Below are positions 24,901-33,285 of a DNA stretch of 47,945 nucleotides, piece by piece. Location of the stretch: assembly GCA_016929295.1 (NCBI GenBank), contig JAFGJB010000066.1:1-47945 (forward strand), given 5' to 3'. A program made the position numbers and the translations under genes. The first letter of the stretch is position 1. Each line of letters starts with the position of its first letter. The notes beneath the pieces are model-generated. The model did no database searches, was not told where the DNA came from, and was given only the letters and a program-made list of their open reading frames with translations. The stretch is from Candidatus Zhuqueibacterota bacterium. Its GTDB lineage: Bacteria > Zhuqueibacterota > Zhuqueibacteria > Residuimicrobiales > Krinioviventaceae.

Positions 24901-26403
24901 CTAATGAATCAGAATATTCTCATCAAACACCTGTGTTCGATAAAGCCAAAATTCGGCGCCCTGCTTCCAGGCGCTCGACGGCAGTCCTGCTTTGCGGCAT
25001 AAATTCGCCATCTCTTCGTCCACAGTGCGCCAGCCGGCCTCGACAGGCACTTCCGGCAGAAAAGTGGCGCCATGTGTTCCTTTGCGCATGATAATGCCGT
25101 GCACGCCCATTTCAAATTCGGCCAGGCTGGCGATTTTGTAGACATTGGTCAAATAGACCGACACCTTGATTTTGATGTCATCGAGTTCGTCCGCCGCCAA
25201 TGGCGGGAAACGCGGATCATCAAATGCCGCGGCCACGGCCATGTGCGGCACCAGCTGATAGAGCGGCATATCGGACTCGTGGTGGCCGATACAGCCGCGC
25301 AAAAGACCATTTTTTGTGATCGTCACAAAAACGCCTCTCTTTTGTCGCTGCACATCGTTTGCCGGTGCGGTTTCGAGAATGGCGCCTTTTTCAATATAGT
25401 GGACGATGGCCGTACGCGCCAACCCGACCAGCACTCGCTGATCATCAATATTCAGCGGTGCAAAGTCGATCCTGCCGGACTCGATCGAGCGATAAACGGC
25501 GACGGCGCCATATCCCACCACATAACCGCCCTTTTGACCGATGACATCATTCGAGTTGGTTTTTGCCAGCAGCTCCGTCGCGTTCGCGCCGCGTTGCTGT
25601 GCGGCTATTTGCATGACAACCACCGGACCGCCGCCGCACGCCTGCGAGGATCCCGACTGCAATCCCTGATAAAGATTTTTGGGTTGCAGCGCCACAATCG
25701 CCGCCAGCGTTTGGTCGCCCAGTTGCACGCAGTCGTCGTACGACTCGCCATGGTAAAGGTCGGTGCTGGCGACGATCAGCGCACTTTTATTCTCCAGAAC
25801 CCTGGCCAGCGATCGGCCAATGCTCTCGCACGCTGACCAGTCGACATATCCCATGACAATTGGAATGATCTTCGTCTGCGGAAAGATGAACTGCAGAAAA
25901 GGCACCTGCACTTCAATGGCATGCTCTGCACGGTGTCCATATTCGGAAAAATGCACCTGGTCGCATAAATCGACGAGCTCGCGTGCCAAAGAGACATCGA
26001 TAGCCGCGGCGCCCAGAGGCGTCTCGTACGCTCGCCCGGGATATATCGTCGCGCCGCGAAATGAATCGTGATGGCTCGGCGCAATGATGACAATGACGTC
26101 ATACTTTTTGCCGATGACCTGCTTGTAGGCCGCCGCAGCGATGGCGGCGGAATACTGATATCCGGCGTGCGGCGCCACCAGACCAACGATGTCCCCCTCG
26201 ATGACGCGCACCGCGGCACTCTTTAACTTTTGCTCAATGTCGCTTGCCAGCTGGATGGGATCATTCGGATAAAACTGACCGGCGACCACAGGCCGACGAA
26301 CCTGACTGGAGGCGCAAAAAACAGGAATGAAGCTGAAGCCAATCAGTATACAAACAAACCGAGCGGAAAACCATCGCTTCTGCATGGAAACACCCTTTTT
26401 CAT
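24901..26403 (-). CDS. amrB: Exported AmmeMemoRadiSam B-A fusion (Memo-AMMECR1)
   Basis: 500 residues. The ATG at 26403 has GGAGAG just upstream; the frame runs 21 codons further but into the upstream gene. Residues 1-34 look like a signal peptide (KRW then a hydrophobic core ILIGFSFIPVFCASS). The Memo domain (about 37-310) has VAGQFYPND, PHAGYQYS, APSHHDSF, STDLYHG and SSQACGGGP, matching conserved His and Cys residues of MEMO1 homologues. The AMMECR1 domain (about 325-500) contains LRGCIGHHES and PLAADELDDI. The fused, exported form contrasts with the short cytosolic A copy next door. The operon also encodes the third partner, the radical SAM enzyme. Confidence 0.93.
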   Translation of the reverse strand: MKKGVSMQKRWFSARFVCILIGFSFIPVFCASSQVRRPVVAGQFYPNDPIQLASDIEQKLKSAAVRVIEGDIVGLVAPHAGYQYSAAIAAAAYKQVIGKKYDVIVIIAPSHHDSFRGATIYPGRAYETPLGAAAIDVSLARELVDLCDQVHFSEYGHRAEHAIEVQVPFLQFIFPQTKIIPIVMGYVDWSACESIGRSLARVLENKSALIVASTDLYHGESYDDCVQLGDQTLAAIVALQPKNLYQGLQSGSSQACGGGPVVVMQIAAQQRGANATELLAKTNSNDVIGQKGGYVVGYGAVAVYRSIESGRIDFAPLNIDDQRVLVGLARTAIVHYIEKGAILETAPANDVQRQKRGVFVTITKNGLLRGCIGHHESDMPLYQLVPHMAVAAAFDDPRFPPLAADELDDIKIKVSVYLTNVYKIASLAEFEMGVHGIIMRKGTHGATFLPEVPVEAGWRTVDEEMANLCRKAGLPSSAWKQGAEFWLYRTQVFDENILIH

Positions 26404-26416
26404 AGTCTCTCCAATC

Positions 26417-27523
26417 TCATGACCAGATGCCGGCAATGGCCGCACCGCATTTGTCGCACGTGCCATTGTGCAGAGACATACTCACGACCGCAAAGCCAAC
26501 CCGTTGGATGACGATCTCTCCGCACGCCGGGCAGTAGGTGTTTTCGCCGGGATCTCCCGGCACATTGCCGGTGTAGACAAAATGCAGCCCGCTATCCAGA
26601 CCAATCTGCCGTGCCATGGTCAGGGTCTTGACTGGCGTGGAAGGCAAATTTTTGAGGCGATATTGCGGATGAAAGCGCGAGAAATGAAGGGGCGTATCCG
26701 GACCCAACTCTTTATAAATCCACGCGCACATAGCCTCCAGCTCCTTTCGATCATCATTTTGCCCGGGGATGACCAGGTAAACAATTTCGGTCCACATTTT
26801 TTGTTTCCTGAGCAAAACGAGCGTATCGAGGACGGGTTTGAGCTCACCGGCGACGAGCTCGCGGTAAAATCGTTCGGTAAAGGCTTTGAGGTCAATTTTC
26901 ACGCCACTCAGGACCGAACATAAATCTTTCATCGGCTGGGGATTGATATAGCCGTTGGTGATCATGACGCTGCGCACTCCCACTTCATTGCCTTGCACCG
27001 CAGAATCGTGCATATATTCCGTAAAGATGACCGGCTCACTATAGGTATAGGCGATTGATGCGCACGCGCGATTTTTCGCGACGTGCGCGACGTCGTATGG
27101 CGGCAGATCAAACGATTTCACCTGGTCGGGCGTCGATTGCGAGATTTCCCAATTTTGGCAAAATTTGCACATCACGTTGCAGCCGACCGTCGCGAGTGAA
27201 AAGGCTGATGTGCCGGGCAAAAAGTGAAAGAGCGGTTTTTTTTCGATCGGATCGATGTGCGCTGTGCAGGGTTTGCCATAAACCAAAGTATAATAGGTGC
27301 CACCGATATTCTCGCGCACCCCACAATAACCGCGCTCCAGATCGTCGATGACGCACTCGCGCGGACAAAGTTTACACTGTATCTTCCGATTGGCCAACTT
27401 TTCATAATAGCGCGCCTCCACCAGGTCGGCTTTGCCGCTCGTCCCTTGTGCGATCAGTCGCACCGGTGAACCGGCAATGGAGCAGCCCAGGGCTGCGGCG
27501 GCTAGAAATTCTCGTCGATTCAT
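26417..27523 (-). CDS. amrS: AmmeMemoRadiSam radical SAM enzyme with Tat-type leader
   Basis: About 368 residues. The leader MNRREFLAAAALGCS has the RRxFL twin-arginine motif, and ALGC could even be a lipobox. An N-terminal cysteine group follows (CKLCPRECVIDD, GYCGVRENIGG), as usual in this family. The radical SAM cluster motif is CNVMCKFCQNWEIS. The C-terminus is a zinc-ribbon-like pair of CxxC motifs (CPACG, CDKCG). I chose ATG 27523; a GTG three codons earlier overlaps the DUF362 stop. The reaction catalysed by this family is unknown. It sits between DUF362 and the Memo-AMMECR1 fusion with 4-13 base junctions, so the proteins presumably act together. Confidence 0.93.
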   Translation of the reverse strand: MNRREFLAAAALGCSIAGSPVRLIAQGTSGKADLVEARYYEKLANRKIQCKLCPRECVIDDLERGYCGVRENIGGTYYTLVYGKPCTAHIDPIEKKPLFHFLPGTSAFSLATVGCNVMCKFCQNWEISQSTPDQVKSFDLPPYDVAHVAKNRACASIAYTYSEPVIFTEYMHDSAVQGNEVGVRSVMITNGYINPQPMKDLCSVLSGVKIDLKAFTERFYRELVAGELKPVLDTLVLLRKQKMWTEIVYLVIPGQNDDRKELEAMCAWIYKELGPDTPLHFSRFHPQYRLKNLPSTPVKTLTMARQIGLDSGLHFVYTGNVPGDPGENTYCPACGEIVIQRVGFAVVSMSLHNGTCDKCGAAIAGIWS

Positions 27524-27528
27524 TTCGC

Positions 27529-28533
27529 TCACACTCTTACAACTTGAATTCTTGCGGGGTCATCTGTGCCCAGGCGATGCTCGACATCAGCGGCTCGCGC
27601 GATATAGACGGGCTTTCGCCCGGCTTTTTCCAGCGACTCGATGCCGTTTTCCGCTCTTTTTTGCTCGATGATATCCCAGGCGATGCGATCCATCGCCACC
27701 ATGTCGGTGGCGCACATGAGACTATCCATTGGCCACGACCACTCCCGCATGAACGGCGGTCCTCCTTCATATTGGGCTGTCAAGGCGTCGCAGATGGTCA
27801 AACGGACCTTATCCCGGATTGGCGGCAGCATATTCACGTCCGCGACAAAAGGATCGCCGACATTCATATGATACTTGTTTGGATTATTAATCACGCCAAA
27901 AAAATTCTTCAGCGCGCAGCTCAGCCCGACGATGCCGTGATCTTTCAGGATGGGCAGGTTGATGACCGCGGTACATCGCTGCGTCAGGATGCGGCATATC
28001 TGACTGGCGACAGCGCCGTGCTCAAAAAGCTGCTCCGTGAAACCCGATTGATCATTGCCCACGCACTGCACCTGGCCGCGTTCCTGCGATATTTTGAATC
28101 CCGCGCCGATGAGATCCCGGTTGCGCCGGTCAAAAATGATGATATTTTGTCTTCTCACCCCCGCAAGCAGCAGGCGGTCAATGATTTCACTGACAATTTC
28201 AGGATGCGTGGATAGATTCACCCCGGCAAGACAGTTTACCTTGAGGCCAACGACATCGTGCGGCGAGAACAGCGATCTCCACGCTGCCGGCGCGGGACGC
28301 TGAAAAAAAGCCTCAATCGTTGCGTCCAAAAGTCGGGCAAGATGTGGCTGCGACAGGCTGTGATCGGTCTTGTTCAAGTCGGAACCATGCGCGATGACCA
28401 CGCGGGATTTGGCATCGTCGTTCGCCTGAACCGGGCTTCTTGCCATCGCCGGCTTGAATGAAGAGGCCTCGAGCCCTAAAACCAGGGCGCTGCCGAGAGT
28501 CGCGGAGGTTTTGATAAATCGTCTGCGTTCCAT
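27529..28533 (-). CDS. DUF362 protein with Tat signal
   Basis: 334 residues. MERRRFIKTSATLGSALVLG is a twin-arginine leader. The body matches DUF362: VVIAHGSDLN, GLKVNCLAGVNLSTHP, VINLPILKDHGIVGLSCALKNFFG and ICDALTAQYEGGP are characteristic. The C-terminal ferredoxin module of some members is absent. Function of the family is undefined. It is the first gene of the AmmeMemoRadiSam operon, with a promoter directly upstream whose predicted start point coincides with the ATG. There is no ribosome-binding site before this ATG, consistent with a leaderless message. Confidence 0.9.
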   Translation of the reverse strand: MERRRFIKTSATLGSALVLGLEASSFKPAMARSPVQANDDAKSRVVIAHGSDLNKTDHSLSQPHLARLLDATIEAFFQRPAPAAWRSLFSPHDVVGLKVNCLAGVNLSTHPEIVSEIIDRLLLAGVRRQNIIIFDRRNRDLIGAGFKISQERGQVQCVGNDQSGFTEQLFEHGAVASQICRILTQRCTAVINLPILKDHGIVGLSCALKNFFGVINNPNKYHMNVGDPFVADVNMLPPIRDKVRLTICDALTAQYEGGPPFMREWSWPMDSLMCATDMVAMDRIAWDIIEQKRAENGIESLEKAGRKPVYIARAADVEHRLGTDDPARIQVVRV

Positions 28534-28538
28534 ACTAT

Positions 28539-28567
28539 AAGATATGCAATGTTGGATCGAATGTCAA
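28539..28567 (-). promoter_or_regulatory. Promoter of the AmmeMemoRadiSam operon, probably giving a leaderless mRNA
   Basis: On the minus strand: perfect TTGACA (28567-28562), a 17-base spacer, then TATCTT (28544-28539), only five bases before the ATG of the DUF362 gene (28533). A start point seven bases below the -10 would be at the ATG itself. The -35 overlaps the stop codon of the upstream GAF gene (28564-28566). Confidence 0.5.
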
Positions 28568-30240
28568 CGCAGAAAACGCTCGATCATTTCTTTAAAGCCG
28601 CCAGCGGTGAAATCCCGGGTTGAAATCGAATTCCTCACACCGCCGCTGTGGCGAGAGGATGATGATTCTTTGACCCGGGCGTACATGATCCGGTTGTCGA
28701 TCGCCACGGCGATCTGATTTGCCAATATTTCCAGGATTTGCACTGTTGCCGGCGTCGGAATTCGTGATTCTTGCGGATCATCGGCCATGAAGAATCCGAC
28801 TGTTTTCCCATCGCGCCCCCGAACAGGCACAAGCAGCAATGCCTGTTGCGGCCAGCCACCTGTCGGATGCGGGCGCGTTTCAGCACCGTAATAAATCTGC
28901 TTGAACTGCTGCAAAACAGCCTCTTCGCGGTTGACGAGATAGGATTGACCGATGAGATAGTCATCTTTTAGCAGAGCGCTAAATTCGGCTACAGCAAATG
29001 TCAATGCCAGCAGCTGCGTTTGTTTGATCTTGTCATCGCACGCCACGGCTTTTGTTTCGAGCATTTGTGTCTTTTTGCTGATGAGGACAATGGCCACCAG
29101 ATTGAAATCGAGACCGCGTTTGGCAGACCACGCTATTTCATCCAACAGCTCGGTGAGACTGAGATGCAATTTGAAAATATTGCTGTTGGCAAGGACCTGG
29201 CGCAGTCGACGATTTTTGTTAGCCAACACGTTGAATCGGTGACAGTTTTCAATACTCATGCTCACCAGCCGAGTGATCACGTCGAGACTTTGAAGAGTCG
29301 ACCGAGCTGGTATGACGTTATCGAGAGGTTCATCCAGAGAAATATAGCCATAAGGGCGATCGTGATAATCCCTGAGGCTGAGCAATATGAGGTCGCGTTT
29401 GTGCCATTTGTCCGACGGGCGTCGGCGCTCCGCAACAGCAGAATGATCGTCCTCGGAGGCATCTCGCTGATCCTGATCATTGTGTATGATCTTCATTCGA
29501 TAGCGATCGTGAAAAATACGCTCGATGACCTGGCGTGGAATCTCACTCATGCGTCGATCTGGCGAAGTGGCGCCGTTTGCCGCGTAGCCGACCATCATCT
29601 GCTTTACATATACGTTGCGGCGAACATCGAGCAGTGCCAGTGTCGCGCGTTTGAAGTGAAAGAGCTGACAAATCACCTCGAGGATGCGGCGCAAAAAGAG
29701 ATGCACCGGATCGGAGTAGCCCCGGTGCATGAGGCTGACGAACCCGGCGATCAATTCGCTCTGATCAATTGGATGGCGTTGCCCTTGCTGGGTCGCGGGC
29801 TCAGGACTGAGAGTAGCTTGAAAGCCAATGACATCGTGACGAGATGCACTCTCTGCTGATGCGGCGAAGCGGCTGCGAATGGCTTCTGAAATGGACAGCA
29901 GATAGTCACCGCTTTTGACAATTGTCTGCTGAGCGCCGATTCCGCCGACCTGCTCGAGCAATGGATCATTTTCGCGCAGCAAAACGATGATATAGGATTC
30001 ATCCACCAGCGCTTCAAGCGGCTTCAACGGGGCGGCGTTATTTCCCGTAAAATCCCCATCTATCAAGCAGACCTGAAAAGATGCGTGCGCAGTTTTCTCC
30101 GCTACAGCGTCGAGTGTCTGTGCGCCGACGATTTCATAGTTCGCATTTTGCGCCGACAACATTTGTGTTGCAGCGTCGATAAAAGATATTTCAGGGTGTG
30201 CGATTAAAATGTTCATTTGAGAAGTATTTTTCTGATCCAT
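28564..30240 (-). CDS. Receiver-like/GAF-GAF signalling protein without output domain
   Basis: 558 residues, soluble. Residues about 8-135 have a receiver-like fold pattern: ILIAHPEISF, then CLIDGDF with an Asp at the phospho-acceptor position, then IVKSGDYLLSISEAI. The usual acidic pair at strand 1 is replaced by HP, so phosphorylation is doubtful. Two GAF-like domains follow (about 165-335 and 350-525). The C-terminus ends in a short tail with no phosphatase, kinase, GGDEF or DNA-binding domain. It may regulate the neighbouring PP2C network by protein contact; that is inference. ATG 30240 is used here; ATG at MNILIAHP is an alternative, and neither has a clear ribosome-binding site. Confidence 0.8.
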   Translation of the reverse strand: MDQKNTSQMNILIAHPEISFIDAATQMLSAQNANYEIVGAQTLDAVAEKTAHASFQVCLIDGDFTGNNAAPLKPLEALVDESYIIVLLRENDPLLEQVGGIGAQQTIVKSGDYLLSISEAIRSRFAASAESASRHDVIGFQATLSPEPATQQGQRHPIDQSELIAGFVSLMHRGYSDPVHLFLRRILEVICQLFHFKRATLALLDVRRNVYVKQMMVGYAANGATSPDRRMSEIPRQVIERIFHDRYRMKIIHNDQDQRDASEDDHSAVAERRRPSDKWHKRDLILLSLRDYHDRPYGYISLDEPLDNVIPARSTLQSLDVITRLVSMSIENCHRFNVLANKNRRLRQVLANSNIFKLHLSLTELLDEIAWSAKRGLDFNLVAIVLISKKTQMLETKAVACDDKIKQTQLLALTFAVAEFSALLKDDYLIGQSYLVNREEAVLQQFKQIYYGAETRPHPTGGWPQQALLLVPVRGRDGKTVGFFMADDPQESRIPTPATVQILEILANQIAVAIDNRIMYARVKESSSSRHSGGVRNSISTRDFTAGGFKEMIERFLR

Positions 30241-30640
30241 GGCAACGGACAGATCTCATGCTTTTCTGAAATTAATAAAAAATTATGCAGAATAGCAAGG
30301 ACTGAAATGCTGAAATCGTAAAATCCCAGTTACAGGCGGTACAAACCTCAAGAACCTGATAAAAAAGCACGCACCCCTCTATAAGATCGCCCAGAATATC
30401 CATTGTGGGCGTGTAATTTAGTTGGGACATCTGTCCCAATCGGGCGTATGTCCGAATCCATTTCCCGTCCGGTACATCCCGTTAGGGGCACATCCCGTTA
30501 GGGGCACATACCGTAAGGGGCATGAATATGCCGAACGATCTGGATCCAAAGATCGATGTATCTTGTTCTATTTTGCGTTAGATAGTTCTGATAACCTGTA
30601 ACTGACATTTTACATCCTTTATGAGAAAAATTTGCATTTG
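30241..30640. repeat. Non-coding region with short tandem repeats and palindromes, probably a dispersed repeat
   Basis: I see no credible gene between the GAF protein and the KamA-like gene. It contains a perfect palindrome TTGGGACA-TC-TGTCCCAA (30422-30439), three tandem 16-base units of CATCCCGTTAGGGGCA (30475-30490, 30491-30506, and a variant at 30507-30522) and a small GGCAT/ATGCC hairpin (30518-30531). The minus strand carries a 40-odd codon frame from ATG 30403 that looks spurious. The mix of short GC-rich repeats with a unique-looking flank resembles repetitive intergenic elements common in FCB-group genomes; its copy number cannot be tested here. Confidence 0.5.
30475..30522. repeat. 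Tandem repeat, three 16-base units
   Basis: Two identical units CATCCCGTTAGGGGCA, followed by CATACCGTAAGGGGCA (two differences), directly adjacent with no spacers. Each unit holds CCC..GGGG, able to pair with itself or its neighbours. Confidence 0.85.
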
Positions 30641-30665
30641 ACTGATAATTTATCTATTCTACAAT
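30638..30665 (+). promoter_or_regulatory. Predicted promoter of the KamA-like gene
   Basis: TTGACT (30638-30643), a 16-base spacer, TACAAT (30660-30665), ending 45 bases before the TTG start. It fits a housekeeping-type promoter. Confidence 0.55.
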
Positions 30666-30709
30666 AGAAAGAAATTCTCAATCGTGTACACTCAATGAGG
30701 AGGTTTACA

Positions 30710-32500
30710 TTGTATAATAAAAAATATAAAAACCGTCTTTTCGCGATTCATCCAATAATCAAGAGTTTGTTACTGGAAGCCCATTCAATGCAGAGCGCGC
30801 GCGATTACCTTCGCACCTATCTGCACCAATATCACATAATCCTGCAGCAAAGCAGTGCGCGCATTCAACCGCTGGAATGGAATCTGCAGATTACGGCGTT
30901 GGAGACATTCAAAAGGATGATTTCACTCCGCAGCGAACGACTGACGAAATTCAGTCTTGTTGCGACCCTCTGGAAACTGGCGCACAACCTGGAAGAGCAA
31001 CTCCCACAAGACTTGAGTGACGGCTTTTTTGAGGAGATGATTCATCTTTTCCTCGGCATTCAGGGAAAGGGCGATATCTATTCACAAGAGACAGTGCCGG
31101 ACGTGCAATTGACCGGTCGAAAAGCGGCGGTCGTGCGCTCGGAACAGCTGGACAAACTGGCCGAGATCGGTCGAGCGAGCATGATAAAGTATCGCTCGGG
31201 ATTGTTGCCGGCGATCATCAAGCGCCGCCAAAAAAACAAGAGACGAATACTGTCCGTTTTGCAGGCAAACGATGAGGACTGGGACAACTATTTGTGGCAT
31301 CTACGCCATGTCGTCCGAACATCCGAGGTGCTGGAACAGCTCATCGATTTGTCGCCGGCGGAAAAAGAGGCCATCGACAGAGCGCGCGCCGGCAGACTTC
31401 CCTTTGGCATAACGCCCTATTACGTCTCTCTGATGGATGAAAAACCGACGCGCACGTTTGATCATGCCGTTCGAGCGCAGGTCATACCGCCCGTGGACTA
31501 TGTGGACGTTATGCTCGCCAATCGTCAAGACCGCTCCTGCCAGTTCGATTTTATGCTGGAACGGGACACCTCCCCCATCGACCTCATCACCCGTCGTTAT
31601 CCGCGCATCGTCATCCTCAAACCGTACAATACCTGCAGTCAGATCTGCGTCTACTGTCAGCGTAACTGGGAGATTGATGACGTATTGTACGAAAAGGCAT
31701 TTGCCACGAGGACGAAAATATTAAAGGCAATAGAATGGATCGCCGAACACCCGGCGATTGAGGAGGTGCTGGTCACCGGCGGAGATCCGCTGGTCATGAC
31801 GGATAAACGAATTGATTTTGTGCTGTCAAATCTGGCGAAAATTGATCATGTCGTGCGAATTCGCCTCGGTTCGCGCACGCCCGTCGTCCTGCCGCAACGT
31901 ATGACGGACGATCTCATCGACATCATCGCACACTATCATGTTCCGGGCATGCGCGAGGTCGTTCTCGTCACCCATTTTGAACATCCCTATGAAGTGACTC
32001 CCGATTCGATGGCAGCCGTGCAGAAATTCAGACGGCGCGGCATCTCGGTCTACAATCAGGCCGTGTTCACCGTTGAGAACAGTCGCCGCTACGAGTTGGT
32101 GGCGTTGCGCAAAGCACTGCGCTCGATCGGCGTTGATCCGTACTACACATTCAACACAAAAGGCAAAGAGGAGACAAAGAGCTATCGGGTGCCGATGGCT
32201 CGCCTGATGCAGGAGATAAAAGAAGAGGCCAGACTCATGCCGGGAGTCATTCGCACCGACGAACCCGTGTACAATGTGCCGCGATTGGGCAAAAACTATC
32301 TGCGGGCGCAGCAACATCACACCCTCATCATGATCCTGCCCAACGGACGGCGCGTGTACGAATTTCACCCGTGGGAGAAAAAGCTGGCGCTGGCGGACAC
32401 CTATATCGATACGGATGTGTCGATATGGGACTATCTCCAGGAACTGAAACGACGCGGTGAGAATATCGAAAATTACAAGTCGATCTGGTACTATTACTAA
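30710..32500 (+). CDS. KamA-family (lysine 2,3-aminomutase-like) radical SAM protein
   Basis: About 596 residues. The radical SAM cluster motif is C309-x3-C313-x2-C316 (TCSQICVYCQRNW). VTGGDPLVMTDKRID, RIRLGSRTPVVLPQRMTD and VNVTHFEHP-like VLVTHFEHPYE are hallmarks of the lysine/glutamate aminomutase group, which interconvert alpha- and beta-amino acids using PLP and SAM. Here about 250 residues precede the catalytic core, longer than in simple LAM enzymes. AGGAGG (30698-30703) sits six bases before a TTG at 30710; an ATG at 30695 precedes the AGGAGG and has no ribosome-binding site, so I prefer TTG. Exact substrate unknown. It is monocistronic, convergent with an SDR gene. Confidence 0.9.
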   Translation: MYNKKYKNRLFAIHPIIKSLLLEAHSMQSARDYLRTYLHQYHIILQQSSARIQPLEWNLQITALETFKRMISLRSERLTKFSLVATLWKLAHNLEEQLPQDLSDGFFEEMIHLFLGIQGKGDIYSQETVPDVQLTGRKAAVVRSEQLDKLAEIGRASMIKYRSGLLPAIIKRRQKNKRRILSVLQANDEDWDNYLWHLRHVVRTSEVLEQLIDLSPAEKEAIDRARAGRLPFGITPYYVSLMDEKPTRTFDHAVRAQVIPPVDYVDVMLANRQDRSCQFDFMLERDTSPIDLITRRYPRIVILKPYNTCSQICVYCQRNWEIDDVLYEKAFATRTKILKAIEWIAEHPAIEEVLVTGGDPLVMTDKRIDFVLSNLAKIDHVVRIRLGSRTPVVLPQRMTDDLIDIIAHYHVPGMREVVLVTHFEHPYEVTPDSMAAVQKFRRRGISVYNQAVFTVENSRRYELVALRKALRSIGVDPYYTFNTKGKEETKSYRVPMARLMQEIKEEARLMPGVIRTDEPVYNVPRLGKNYLRAQQHHTLIMILPNGRRVYEFHPWEKKLALADTYIDTDVSIWDYLQELKRRGENIENYKSIWYYY

Positions 32501-32521
32501 ATCGTTTCTGCGGCTGAATTC

Positions 32522-33283
32522 TCAATCCATCAGCATGCCGCCATTGATCTCGATCGTCTCACCCAAAATATAGTCCGCGAACTCTGACGCCAAAAAGAGC
32601 ACGACGTAGGCGATCTCCTCCGGTTTGCCCTCGCGCGCGAGCGGAATCATCGACTTGAACTGTTCCCGCAATTCCGTCGTCGAAAAGCGATCATGATAGC
32701 GGGTGGTGATCACTCCCGGCGCCACAGCATTGACCTGGATGCCGCTGCCGGCCAATTCTTTGGCCAACGCTTTTGTCAGGGTGAGCACCGCCGCTTTGGT
32801 GGCGGCATAGTGTCCGGCGCCGCGGCCGCCGCCATTGCGCGCGGCAATGGATGACATATTGATGATGCGGCCATATCCACGCGCCTGCATATGGGGGATG
32901 ACCGCCCGGCAGCAGAGGAAAGTGCTGGTGAAATTGACATTCACGATCTTGCGAAACAACTCTTCTGACGTATCAGCGAGCGGCTTTCGTTCCACCAGGG
33001 TGCCGGCGTTGTTGAACAAGATATCGATCTGTCCATAATGATCGAGAGATTGTCGCACCAGGCGACCGACCTGGGCACCATCCGTCACATCCGCCTGAAG
33101 TGCCAGAGCCTCGCCGCCCAGAGAGTGAATCTCGTCCACCACCGCCCGAGCGCCGGCTTGAGTGGCATTATAATTGACCACAACCTTGGCGCCGCTTTTG
33201 GCAAACTCGACCGCCGTCGCCGCGCCGATGCCGCTGCTGGCGCCGGTGATCAGGGCAACCTTGCCGTCAAATCGTATGTTCAT
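32522..33283 (-). CDS. Short-chain dehydrogenase/reductase (FabG-like)
   Basis: NAD(P)-dependent oxidoreductase, 253 residues, classical SDR length. TGASSGIGA near residue 13 is the cofactor loop, NNAG is present, the catalytic serine lies in MSSIAARN and YAATK gives the Tyr-x3-Lys pair. VNYN after the second strand is typical of FabG-like enzymes. GGAGGA lies six bases before ATG 33283; an ATG two codons earlier overlaps it too closely. The upstream sequence holds the tail of an apparently deleted gene whose stop codon overlaps this ribosome-binding site, suggesting that the SDR once followed it in an operon. Substrate unknown. Confidence 0.92.
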   Translation of the reverse strand: MNIRFDGKVALITGASSGIGAATAVEFAKSGAKVVVNYNATQAGARAVVDEIHSLGGEALALQADVTDGAQVGRLVRQSLDHYGQIDILFNNAGTLVERKPLADTSEELFRKIVNVNFTSTFLCCRAVIPHMQARGYGRIINMSSIAARNGGGRGAGHYAATKAAVLTLTKALAKELAGSGIQVNAVAPGVITTRYHDRFSTTELREQFKSMIPLAREGKPEEIAYVVLFLASEFADYILGETIEINGGMLMD

Positions 33284-33285
33284 GC

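Noticed and set aside
30272-30403. A 40-odd codon frame on the minus strand, from ATG 30403
   Set aside because: It has no ribosome-binding site, lies in the repeat-bearing island and its composition looks non-coding.
30475-30522. CRISPR-like repeats
   Set aside because: Three 16-base units lie directly adjacent with no spacers, and no cas gene is in the window.
31826-32368. 180-codon minus-strand frame antisense to the KamA-like gene
   Set aside because: It lies fully inside a well-supported radical SAM gene and has no motif or ribosome-binding site.
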